From contig NZ_JPWH01000019.1 in assembly GCF_003326755.1 (NCBI RefSeq), positions 1-64,000 on the forward strand: DNA of 64,000 nt. The letters run 5' to 3'. Of the stretch, positions 48,243 to 56,297 are shown one piece after another. Each line of letters starts with the position of its first letter. Positions within the stretch are counted from its first letter, which is position 1. The translations under genes and the position numbers were made by a program. This DNA is from Thalassospira profundimaris (lineage in GTDB: Bacteria > Pseudomonadota > Alphaproteobacteria > Rhodospirillales > Thalassospiraceae). The notes beneath the pieces were generated by a model, which was not told the DNA's origin, did no database searches, and was given only the letters and a program-made list of their open reading frames with translations.

Positions 48243-48698
48243 ATGCTGCGAGCGCAGCTTAATGATGCTTTGAAAAAAGCCGTCCTGTCAAAAGACGCCG
48301 TTTCGGTGACGACAATCCGCCTTATTCTCGCTGCCCTCAAGGAGCGCGATATTGCCGCACGCGGCGAGGGCAATACCGATGGCATTTCGGACGCCGAGAT
48401 TCAGAGCCTGCTGATGTCGATGGTCAAGCAGCGCCGTGAAAGCATCGAGATGTATACCAAGGGCAACCGGCCGGAGCTGGCCGCCCAGGAGGCATCTGAA
48501 ATTGATGTGATCGAACGGTTCCTGCCGCGCCAGATGGATGAGGCGGAAATTGAGGCCGCCGTCAAGGAGACGGTTTCCGATATGGGCGCGACCTGTCTGA
48601 AGGATATGGGGCGCACGATGGCCGCCCTTCGCGAAAAATACAATGGCTGCATGGATTTTGGCAAAGCCGGTGTGGTCGCCAAAAGACTGCTGGGTTAA
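48243..48698 (+). CDS. GatB/YqeY domain-containing protein
   Basis: A 151-residue helical protein: MLRAQLNDALKKAVLSKD, TIRLILAALKERDIAARG, QRRESIEMYTKGNRPELAAQE and ERFLPRQMDEAEIEAAVKE are typical of YqeY, related to the tRNA-binding tail domain of GatB. Function uncertain. It lies just upstream of dnaG, as in many bacteria. Confidence 0.92.
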   Translation: MLRAQLNDALKKAVLSKDAVSVTTIRLILAALKERDIAARGEGNTDGISDAEIQSLLMSMVKQRRESIEMYTKGNRPELAAQEASEIDVIERFLPRQMDEAEIEAAVKETVSDMGATCLKDMGRTMAALREKYNGCMDFGKAGVVAKRLLG

Positions 48699-48726
48699 CC
48701 AAACAGCCTTTATTGATGCGATGATC

Positions 48727-48753
48727 AGCCGGATGCCTTGCGTCCGGCTTTTC
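48727..48753 (+). terminator. Terminator between yqeY and dnaG
   Basis: AGCCGGA ... TCCGGCT followed by TTTTC. Confidence 0.7.
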
Positions 48754-48825
48754 TCATGCTTAAACTTTACAATTGATCACATTCTTTTTTTCTTTTGGCT
48801 GTAACCTTTCACGGATGGGCACGTT

Positions 48826-50700
48826 ATGAGCTTTCCCCAGTCGTTTCTTGACGATCTGCGGGCGCGCGTTGGTCTGGCAGATGTGGTCGGATCATCGGTG
48901 AAGCTGATCAAACGCGGCCGGGAATATTCCGGGCTGTGCCCGTTTCATAACGAAAAATCTCCCTCTTTTACCGTGAATGAACAAAAGGGATTCTATCATT
49001 GCTTTGGCTGTGGCGCGCATGGCGATGTCATCAGCTTTGTGATGAATACAAGGGGCCTGACCTTTGTCGAGGCGGTTGAGGTGCTGGCCAACCAGGTGGG
49101 CATGGATGTGCCCAAACCCTCGCGCGAGGCGCAGGAGCGCGAGAAAAAGGCCAAAACGCTTTATGAAGTCATGGAAGCCGCCTGCGTTTTTTTTGAACGC
49201 AACTTGCGGATGCCCGAAGGGCGCGAGGGGCTGGATTATTTTCATCGGCGTGGCCTGGATGACAAAACCATCAGTGAATTTCGTCTGGGCTATGCGCCCG
49301 ATAATCGTGCCGCGTTAAAGGCAGCGCTTAAGCGCGAGGATATTGACGAACGCACCATGATCGAGGCGGGGCTTTTGATCGAGCCCGAAGATCAAAACCG
49401 GCAAAGCTATGACCGGTTTCGCGGCCGGGTGATGTTTCCGATCCTGGATCGCCGGGGCCGGGTGGTGGCGTTTGGCGGGCGGGTGATGGGCGATGCCAAA
49501 CCGAAATACCTGAACAGTCCCGATACCCCGTTATTTCACAAGGGTCAGTTGCTATATGGTCTGCCGCAGGCGCGCGAGGCATCGCAGCATGGCGCGGAAA
49601 TTATTGTCACCGAAGGCTATATGGATGTGATTGCCCTGCATCGCGCGGGTTATCGCGGGGCGGTGGCACCGCTGGGTACGGCGGTGACAGAAGAACAGAT
49701 TGGCGAGCTTTGGAAAATGACCAACGAGCCGATCCTGTGCCTGGACGGGGACGCGGCGGGCAAGCGTGCTGCCGTGCGTGCCGCCGAACGGGCCCTGCCG
49801 GTTTTGCGACCGGGAAAATCATTGCTGTTTTCCATTCTGCCAGAGGGCGAGGACCCCGATAGTCTGATGCGGGCGGGGGATGGCATGACGCGGTTTCGTA
49901 AAATCCTGGACCAGGCGGTGCCGCTGGCCGAACTGGTCTGGCGGCTTGATACGGCAGGCAGGCCGATTGATACGCCAGAGCGCCGGGCGGCTCTGGAAGC
50001 AGCGATTGGCGCGCGCATTGCCGTAATTGGCGACGAGGCGGTGCGCCATCAATATCAGTCCATGTTTCGTGATCGTACCTTTAAACTGTTTCGCGGGACT
50101 CGGGACAGTGCACCGCGACCTCAGCGGGGTGGAAATAAAAAATCCGCCAGCTATGGCAAACGCGGAAATAAAAACTATGTCTGGGAACCAGCCGGTAAAG
50201 CAGTGCCGGGGATGGCGCGGCCGGCAACGGGAAACCGACGGCTTGTGCAGGATCGTATCCTTGTTGCTACATTGATCAATCATCCGGCATTGCTTGATCA
50301 TATCGGTGAAAGGCTGGGTGTTTACGTTTGTGTGGACTCCGACCTTGACATTTTGCGGCGTGCAGTCTTAAAGCTGCTTGATGGTGATCCTGGACTTGAC
50401 TCTGAAACACTTAAGGGCCACTTGAAGCGCGACGGGCTGTCGGAAACAGTCTTGCGGGCGGTTGAGAGCGACGTTATGGCTCATGCTGCCTTTGCCAGGC
50501 CCGAAACGCCGCTTACGCGGGCCCTTGCGGGTTGGGAACAGGTTTTTTCGATGGCTGTAAGCTCCCTGGCGGACGAAGAGGCAAAATATGCCGTCCGACA
50601 GTTGGCAGCAGATGTCAGCGATGAAGAATGGGAAAGATTTTCGCATCGCCGCGATGATCTGGCCCGGCGCCGGGAAAATGTGTTCAAGCTCGACGACTGA
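48826..50700 (+). CDS. dnaG: DNA primase
   Basis: A 624-residue replicative primase. The N-terminal zinc site is CPFHNEKSPSFTV...FYHCFGCGAHGD (residues about 40-65); the TOPRIM catalytic core contains IVTEGYMDVIALH and LCLDGDAAGKRAA; the C-terminal third binds the DnaB helicase. It lays down RNA primers for chromosome replication. It precedes rpoD by 110 bases, the usual dnaG-rpoD pair (rpsU is not part of it here). Confidence 0.97.
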   Translation: MSFPQSFLDDLRARVGLADVVGSSVKLIKRGREYSGLCPFHNEKSPSFTVNEQKGFYHCFGCGAHGDVISFVMNTRGLTFVEAVEVLANQVGMDVPKPSREAQEREKKAKTLYEVMEAACVFFERNLRMPEGREGLDYFHRRGLDDKTISEFRLGYAPDNRAALKAALKREDIDERTMIEAGLLIEPEDQNRQSYDRFRGRVMFPILDRRGRVVAFGGRVMGDAKPKYLNSPDTPLFHKGQLLYGLPQAREASQHGAEIIVTEGYMDVIALHRAGYRGAVAPLGTAVTEEQIGELWKMTNEPILCLDGDAAGKRAAVRAAERALPVLRPGKSLLFSILPEGEDPDSLMRAGDGMTRFRKILDQAVPLAELVWRLDTAGRPIDTPERRAALEAAIGARIAVIGDEAVRHQYQSMFRDRTFKLFRGTRDSAPRPQRGGNKKSASYGKRGNKNYVWEPAGKAVPGMARPATGNRRLVQDRILVATLINHPALLDHIGERLGVYVCVDSDLDILRRAVLKLLDGDPGLDSETLKGHLKRDGLSETVLRAVESDVMAHAAFARPETPLTRALAGWEQVFSMAVSSLADEEAKYAVRQLAADVSDEEWERFSHRRDDLARRRENVFKLDD

Positions 50701-50810
50701 TCATTGCGATTTTGCGGGATCAGGGTTCGGGCTATTTGTGATTTGCGCTGCCCTGGGCAGCGTGCGGGATAACGTGGCGCGATTGTGCCAAAGCGGGAAA
50801 CGGGGAATAG

Positions 50811-52907
50811 ATGTCGTCTAAGACTTCGAGCGCCGAAGAGAAAAAGACCTCTTCTGATAACGCAGACGGACCTCTTCTCGATACTTATAAAACAGCGATC
50901 AAGAAGCTGATAGCCAAGGGCAAAGAGCAGGGTCACATTACCGTTGACGAGCTTAATGCTGCCCTGCCGTCAGAGCATTTTTCCTCTGAACAGATCGAAG
51001 ACGTGATGACCAATCTCAACGAGATGGGCATTAACGTTGTCGAGAATGAAGAGAGTGAAGACAGCGATTCGGCTGATGATGACACCGATGCTGATGCCAA
51101 AGGCAACATTTCCGAAGATGACGTGGGCCGGACCGATGACCCGGTGCGCATGTATCTGCGTGAAATGGGCAGTGTCGAGCTTTTGTCGCGCGAAGGCGAA
51201 ATTGCCATTGCCAAGCGTATCGAGGCAGGCCGGGAAATGATGATTGGCGGGATTTGCGAAAGCCCGCTGACCATTCAGGCCATTGTCAACTGGCACGACC
51301 AGTTGCAGGAAGGCAAGCTTCTGTTGCGCGATGTGATCGACCTTGAAACCACCTATGGCGGGGGCCCGGATGCCGCCGCAATTGGTGAAGAGGGTGAAGG
51401 CGACGACGAGGATGATGTCGAAGCCGTCTTCTCGCCGCTTGAATCTTCTGATGATGAAGAGGAAGACGACGAGAAAGAAGTTGAATCCCCCGAGCAGCCC
51501 CTCTCGGCATCTCCGGCGCGTGAGCGCAAGGTTTCCTCGGACGACGAAGACGACGAGGATGATGATGACGAAGAAGACGGGGACGGCGAAGAAGGTTCCG
51601 GCGAAGACGACGACGAAGATGACGAGAACGAACAGGTCAACGTTTCCCTTTCCAAAATGGAAGAGGAACTGACCGAGCAGGTTCTTGAGAAATTCGAGAA
51701 AATCGCCAAGACCTATGAAAAACTCCACAAGGCCCAGGAACAGCGCCTTGCGGCCATGAACAAGGGTGAAACCGTTCCGGCGGCCACCGAAAAGCGGTAT
51801 GGCAAGCTCAAGCAGGAAATGGTTGATCTGATGGAAGATGTTCATTTGAACAACTTCCGTATTGAAGAACTGCTGGACCATCTGACGGGGCTTAACAATC
51901 GTCTTCTTGGCCTGGAAGGCAAGCTTCTGCGCTATGCGGACCGCTGCAAGATCAAACGTCCGGATTTCGTCAAACAGTATCAGGGCAACGAGCTTGACCC
52001 GAACTGGATGGAACGTGTTGGTGCGCTTTCGGGCAAGGGCTGGAAGCTGTTTGTTGAACGTTACCCCGATGAAATCGCCCAGCTGCGTGAGGGTATTGGC
52101 GGCGTGTCCGCTGAAGTCGGTTTGCCAATTGGCGAATTCCGCCGTGTTTATGGCGTGGTCAATAAAGGCGAACGCGAAGCGGCACGCGCGAAAAAGGAAA
52201 TGATCGAGGCCAATCTGCGTCTCGTGATTTCGATTGCCAAAAAATATACCAACCGTGGTTTGCAGTTCCTTGATCTGATTCAGGAAGGCAATATCGGCCT
52301 GATGAAGGCCGTCGATAAATTTGAATATCGCCGTGGTTACAAATTCTCGACCTATGCAACCTGGTGGATTCGTCAGGCGATCACCCGTTCGATTGCCGAC
52401 CAGGCCCGGACCATTCGTATTCCGGTCCACATGATCGAAACCATCAATAAACTGGTGCGGACCTCGCGCCAGATGCTGCATGAAATCGGTCGCGAACCAA
52501 CCCCGGAAGAACTGGCCGAAAAACTGCAAATGCCGCTTGAAAAAGTGCGCAAGGTTCTCAAGATCGCCAAAGAGCCGATCTCCCTTGAAACCCCGATCGG
52601 GGACGAGGAAGACAGCCATCTTGGCGATTTCATCGAGGATAAAAACGCCGTTCAGCCGCTTGATGCCGCGATCCAGGCCAATCTGCGTGAAACCACCACC
52701 CGGGTTCTGGCATCGCTCACGCCGCGTGAAGAGCGTGTTCTGCGTATGCGTTTTGGTATCGGCATGAATACCGACCACACGCTTGAAGAAGTCGGCCAGC
52801 AGTTTTCGGTGACACGTGAACGTATCCGCCAGATCGAGGCCAAGGCCCTGCGCAAGCTTAAACATCCGTCACGTTCGCGCAAGCTGCGCTCGTTCCTGGA
52901 TTATTAA
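50811..52907 (+). CDS. rpoD: RNA polymerase sigma factor RpoD (sigma-70) with long acidic insert
   Basis: A 698-residue housekeeping sigma factor. Region 1.1 spans the first 80 residues; region 1.2 begins [22 protein letters not shown]; regions 2.1-2.4 include [27 protein letters not shown] and [21 protein letters not shown]; region 4.2 ends [30 protein letters not shown] (in pieces). Residues about 190-272, in the non-conserved region after 1.2, are an extreme Asp/Glu/Ser stretch. GGGGAATAG precedes the ATG. Confidence 0.97.
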   Translation: MSSKTSSAEEKKTSSDNADGPLLDTYKTAIKKLIAKGKEQGHITVDELNAALPSEHFSSEQIEDVMTNLNEMGINVVENEESEDSDSADDDTDADAKGNISEDDVGRTDDPVRMYLREMGSVELLSREGEIAIAKRIEAGREMMIGGICESPLTIQAIVNWHDQLQEGKLLLRDVIDLETTYGGGPDAAAIGEEGEGDDEDDVEAVFSPLESSDDEEEDDEKEVESPEQPLSASPARERKVSSDDEDDEDDDDEEDGDGEEGSGEDDDEDDENEQVNVSLSKMEEELTEQVLEKFEKIAKTYEKLHKAQEQRLAAMNKGETVPAATEKRYGKLKQEMVDLMEDVHLNNFRIEELLDHLTGLNNRLLGLEGKLLRYADRCKIKRPDFVKQYQGNELDPNWMERVGALSGKGWKLFVERYPDEIAQLREGIGGVSAEVGLPIGEFRRVYGVVNKGEREAARAKKEMIEANLRLVISIAKKYTNRGLQFLDLIQEGNIGLMKAVDKFEYRRGYKFSTYATWWIRQAITRSIADQARTIRIPVHMIETINKLVRTSRQMLHEIGREPTPEELAEKLQMPLEKVRKVLKIAKEPISLETPIGDEEDSHLGDFIEDKNAVQPLDAAIQANLRETTTRVLASLTPREERVLRMRFGIGMNTDHTLEEVGQQFSVTRERIRQIEAKALRKLKHPSRSRKLRSFLDY

Positions 52908-52962
52908 AGCAGAAACACGGCGATACGGGGCTTGACCTTTGCGCCAAAATCGCTAGTTTTCG

Positions 52963-52997
52963 GGACCGCATCGAAACATCGATGCGGTCTTTTCTTT
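52963..52997 (+). terminator. Terminator after rpoD
   Basis: GACCGCATCG ... CGATGCGGTC (10-bp perfect stem) followed by TTTTCTTT. Confidence 0.92.
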
Positions 52998-53016
52998 ACC
53001 CGGACTTTTGTCTTGG

Positions 53017-53093
53017 GGGCCCGTAGCTCAATTGGTTAGAGCCGACCGCTCATAACGGTCTGGTTGGGGGTTCAAGTCCCTCCGGGCCTACCA
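53017..53093 (+). tRNA. tRNA with CAU anticodon, probably tRNA-Ile2 (or Met)
   Basis: A 77-base cloverleaf: acceptor GGGCCCG pairs with CGGGCCT (G1-U72 wobble), D-arm TAGCTCAATTGGTTAGAGC, anticodon arm GACCG-CTCATAA-CGGTC, T-arm GGGGGTTCAAGTCCCTC, encoded CCA. CAU could be elongator Met or lysidine-modified Ile2; the GGGCC-type acceptor and A73 favour Ile2 but do not prove it. Its 3' part is the likely attachment site of the adjacent integrative element. Confidence 0.9.
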
Positions 53094-53133
53094 AACACCC
53101 AATAAAACATATGTTTTTCAATGATTTATTGGA

Positions 53134-53170
53134 AATGTGTCCCACGTTGAAACACCGCGTGGGACACATT
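53134..53170. repeat. Perfect 13-bp inverted repeat at the tRNA-integrase junction
   Basis: AATGTGTCCCACG and CGTGGGACACATT flank 11 bases, about 40 bases past the tRNA. It may be an integrase/excisionase site or a transcription stop. Confidence 0.85.
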
Positions 53171-53208
53171 GGCCTTTCACCGGGGTAATATTTGCTGATT
53201 TCAGGCAC

Positions 53209-53237
53209 AAAAAAACCGGCCAAATGACAATGGCCGG
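53209..53237 (-). terminator. Terminator after integrase gene
   Basis: Minus-strand CCGGCCA / TGGCCGG hairpin followed by TTTTTTT. Confidence 0.85.
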
Positions 53238-53260
53238 TGCCTTGTTTCTTGGTTTTGATC

Positions 53261-54367
53261 TTACCATTCAACATGCTTTAGGCGCTGCATGGCTTCCTTT
53301 GCCAAAAGCCACCGGTCGGCATCCTTTGTATAGACTTCGGATGTTTGCGCGACAGCGTGGCCGTGAATGGCCATCACCTGGTATTGTGTGCATCCCATTT
53401 CCGTCAACAGCTTGCCGGCCGCTTTGCGAATGCCGTGACTGGTGCGATCTGGAAGCCCAGCCTCAAGGCACCACTTCTTGAACCTGTTGGCTAATCCTTT
53501 TTCTGATTTGAATGGCTGGCCATATTCGGTCAGCAAGTAAGTCTGACCTTGAACAGTGGGGGCGCGTGTCGCCTTCACCAATGGGGGAAGCATCGGGATC
53601 GCAACGTATTTGGAGCCTTTCTTTTTTGGTTGCCATCCGAGCCCGAGCATTCCGTCGCGGTTAAATTCGTGTTCCCGGCCCAAGCGGTAGGCGTCACTGA
53701 TGCGACAGGCGGTAAACATAAACAGGGTGATACACAGGTGGGCATTTGTGCCTGGCTTATGAACTGATCGGTATTGCTTGAGGTCTTCGACCGACCAAGG
53801 CGTGGCACCGCCCCGGTTGATGTTGTATCGCTCCACCCCTTCCGCCGGATTGATATGTGTGATTCCGGTTCGGTTCGACCAGCGATACATGGCCTTGATT
53901 GATTTCAGAAGGTTGTCGGCCTTGCCCGGTGTCGTTCCGAGAGCCTCATGAACCTTATAAATCTCCGATGTTGGTATCAGCATATGGCAATTGCCAAAGC
54001 GGTTGCCATCGTCAGTCATGCGATTGCAGAGTTCTAACAGCAATCCGCGCCGCTGCATCATAGTCAAAGGGGACGCCAGTTTGGCATCGACTTTGGCCTG
54101 AAGGGCATCAAGATATTTTGAGACCAGCCAGTCCAAGCTCTCCCGAATAAAGCGATCCGCTGGCGTTGCCAGTTCTGGTGCAAGTTGAATGCCCACCCGT
54201 GCTGCATGATAATGTTCCATAAACAGCTTGTGATCGGGCTGGATGTTCAGCCGAATCCTGCGAGACGGTGATCCTTCCACCCGGACGCGATAGCGTTCGT
54301 TGCCAGACGGAAGTTTTTCGCAAATCAGTCCAGGCAGATTAAGTTTCAACTGGTTCTCTTCGGCCAT
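53261..54367 (-). CDS. int: Tyrosine-type site-specific integrase
   Basis: A 368-residue phage-type recombinase reading towards the tRNA. Catalytic residues can be placed: Arg in MFTACRISDAYRL, His-x-x-Arg in RTSHGIRKAAGKLL, the second His in MAIHGHAVAQTSE, and the nucleophile Tyr in SEVYTKDADRWL. The N-terminal 170 residues form the core DNA-binding part. It overlaps the preceding small gene by 22 bases. It should insert the element at the tRNA 3' end. Confidence 0.92.
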   Translation of the reverse strand: MAEENQLKLNLPGLICEKLPSGNERYRVRVEGSPSRRIRLNIQPDHKLFMEHYHAARVGIQLAPELATPADRFIRESLDWLVSKYLDALQAKVDAKLASPLTMMQRRGLLLELCNRMTDDGNRFGNCHMLIPTSEIYKVHEALGTTPGKADNLLKSIKAMYRWSNRTGITHINPAEGVERYNINRGGATPWSVEDLKQYRSVHKPGTNAHLCITLFMFTACRISDAYRLGREHEFNRDGMLGLGWQPKKKGSKYVAIPMLPPLVKATRAPTVQGQTYLLTEYGQPFKSEKGLANRFKKWCLEAGLPDRTSHGIRKAAGKLLTEMGCTQYQVMAIHGHAVAQTSEVYTKDADRWLLAKEAMQRLKHVEW

Positions 54368-54537
54368 GCTAACGGTGCCTTATCTTCAACTGGCTTTTGT
54401 TTTTCGTCAACTGATCCAAGTTTGAGCCGCACGCCTTCGGCAGTCACGATGATTTCCGAAACCGTGAGACCGCGTTCTATGGCGGCTTTGAGAGCCCGCT
54501 TTAACTCCGTTTCCGTTACCGTGGCGCGCCGCGTCAT
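54346..54537 (-). CDS. Small prophage protein of unknown function
   Basis: A 63-residue protein, helix-rich at residues 5-40 (VTETELKRALKAAIERGLTVSEI), directly before the integrase and overlapping it; its ATG overlaps the previous stop (ATGA). A position next to integrase is typical of excisionases or directionality factors, but no MerR-like fold is evident. Confidence 0.65.
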   Translation of the reverse strand: MTRRATVTETELKRALKAAIERGLTVSEIIVTAEGVRLKLGSVDEKQKPVEDKAPLAWPKRTS

Positions 54538-54734
54538 GATTTGGTTCCTGCTTTGGAATTTGCCTTGTTTTGGGCCTCGATGATCGCCAGTTCGAGAAGT
54601 GTGGGCGGAATCTCTCGATAGTTTTTTGCGCTATGAAACGTTCGCCGGCATCGGGGGCATGTGCCCCGGTCAACCTCGATCGCGTTTGGATCAACGGCCA
54701 GCGGGCAGGGGTTTGAAATGGGGCATCCCTTCAT
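54534..54734 (-). CDS. Small Cys-rich prophage protein
   Basis: A 66-residue protein with CPISNPCPL and TCPRCRRTFHSAKN, a likely zinc knuckle. It overlaps both neighbours by four bases, so it belongs to the early operon. Function unknown. Confidence 0.65.
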   Translation of the reverse strand: MKGCPISNPCPLAVDPNAIEVDRGTCPRCRRTFHSAKNYREIPPTLLELAIIEAQNKANSKAGTKS

Positions 54735-55441
54735 TCGGCAGCCTCCATAACCTTTGTTTTTGACGACACGATTTTCCCGAGATCGAACCGCTTGGCGTCA
54801 GAAGGATCCCGGAATGGTTTGCTGGAAAGGCGCGATGTGATGGCCGGTGTATGCCCGGGGCGGACAAATGGCCATTCCCATACGAACCAGGCGAAGGCCT
54901 GCTTTCCCCGTGTCATTTCCTCGTCGTATGTCGCGGGGTACATTGTCACGCGATCGAGAAACGCATGAATGCGAACAGGCGGGCATTTAGTAAACAGACC
55001 GTCATTAAGATTGCGATCTTCAGAAAGCAGGTAACGCAAATCCAGCAGGCAGCATAATTTGCCGCCAAGGGGGCCAGCCTGTGTCAGCAGATCGATGCCG
55101 TGCCGAATAATGGTTGTTGCCGCCCGGGCTTTGCCTAATTGTTTGCCATTCAGTCGCCCATAGGGGGGATTGGTGACAAGGTTGGGTTTCCATAGCGTTT
55201 TCAGCTTTAGGAAGTCTGTTTGTCCTGTTACGGGGTAATAGACCTTTTTGCCGTGTTGGCGTCCGATGGTACTGGCGACAACATTCTTATGGCCAAGGAT
55301 GTCGGCTGCGGTAGCTGCCAGGATTCCGTCGCCCGCGCAAAATTCGTGCAAACCACCGGGAAAGCTCTCGACCGTTGCCAGGGCGCGAAAAGTTTCCGGT
55401 GCTGAACGATAATGATCATCGAGGGGTCTAACTGCATTCAT
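54731..55441 (-). CDS. N6-adenine methyltransferase-like protein (NPPY motif)
   Basis: A 236-residue protein. LHEFCAGDGILAATAADILG is a SAM-binding-type loop and LVTNPPYGRLNGKQL has the NPPY catalytic motif of N6-adenine methyltransferases. No target domain can be named. The start at the ATG 55441 overlaps the stop region of the second methyltransferase gene. The family is often used by phages to protect their DNA; inferred here. Confidence 0.75.
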   Translation of the reverse strand: MNAVRPLDDHYRSAPETFRALATVESFPGGLHEFCAGDGILAATAADILGHKNVVASTIGRQHGKKVYYPVTGQTDFLKLKTLWKPNLVTNPPYGRLNGKQLGKARAATTIIRHGIDLLTQAGPLGGKLCCLLDLRYLLSEDRNLNDGLFTKCPPVRIHAFLDRVTMYPATYDEEMTRGKQAFAWFVWEWPFVRPGHTPAITSRLSSKPFRDPSDAKRFDLGKIVSSKTKVMEAAE

Positions 55442-56297
55442 GATGACCACTCTCGTTAAAAAGGCAATTCATTGCCTGCACGTCAAACTTGACTGCTTTG
55501 GGGGCGGTTGCCAGTGGATAAGGAGCAGTGTAATTTGTAAGGATAAGCTCTTGTTTGGTGTTGGTGCCGCCTCCGGTCACATTTACTCGATGCACCTGCC
55601 AATCTTTCAAAATTTCAGAATAAATTGTGTCCGGGTTCATGCTTAGGATGACGCGGGCTTTACATTGCGCCAGTCTCTCGGCCAATTTTTTGTGTTCGTC
55701 GTCGTTCATTTTGTGTTTGTAGCGGCGCCCAACTGGACCCGGATAAGGTGGATCGACATAGAGAATACAGTTACCAACATCGTAACTGTCGATCAGCTTT
55801 AAGGCTGGTACCGACCTAACGCATACTCCACGCAATCGATTGGCGACCGACACCAGTCGTTCCGGCAATTTGCACCAAGATAATTCAGGGGCAGTTGTTT
55901 GCCCTTTTGACCACCGAAAACCTGTGCGGTGTGCATTGCTACCAGCGCGGCCCATCCAGCTAACAATCAGGAAGTGCCATGCGCGTTCTACAGGATCGCT
56001 TGGTGTCTCACTGGATTGGGCGCGATTTAATTCATCCTGTGCGTAAGGTGTCAGTTCAACAAACTTCATGAGTTGGGTTAATTGCTTCGTGTTCCGCAGT
56101 ACGGAAAACAGATTTACAATCTCACCATTGATGTCATTGATTACTTCTCGCTTATGGCGCGGCTTTCTAAGTGTGACGATTGCAGATCCGCAAAACAGGT
56201 CTACCCATGTGTCACATTCTGGCGGCACAAGGCTAATGATCCTCTTCGCCAGTCTGTCTTTAGTTCCAAAATAATTAATTGGTCTGCCGATCGTCAC
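55428..56297 (-). CDS. D12 class (Dam-like) DNA adenine methyltransferase
   Basis: A 289-residue enzyme. PINYFGTKDRLAKRI is the N-terminal substrate/SAM motif of the Dam/D12 class, DLFCGSAIV the second SAM motif, and YVDPPYPGP the DPPY catalytic site. A GTG at 56297 has GGGAGGGG six bases upstream and overlaps the primase stop as GTGA; it is preferred to an ATG at 56327. No restriction partner lies nearby, so it is probably an orphan protecting the phage or altering regulation. Confidence 0.88.
   Translation of the reverse strand: MTIGRPINYFGTKDRLAKRIISLVPPECDTWVDLFCGSAIVTLRKPRHKREVINDINGEIVNLFSVLRNTKQLTQLMKFVELTPYAQDELNRAQSSETPSDPVERAWHFLIVSWMGRAGSNAHRTGFRWSKGQTTAPELSWCKLPERLVSVANRLRGVCVRSVPALKLIDSYDVGNCILYVDPPYPGPVGRRYKHKMNDDEHKKLAERLAQCKARVILSMNPDTIYSEILKDWQVHRVNVTGGGTNTKQELILTNYTAPYPLATAPKAVKFDVQAMNCLFNESGHHECS

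Noticed and set aside
50970..52865. 631-residue frame antisense to rpoD
   Set aside because: Mirror of the rpoD codon pattern; no independent support.
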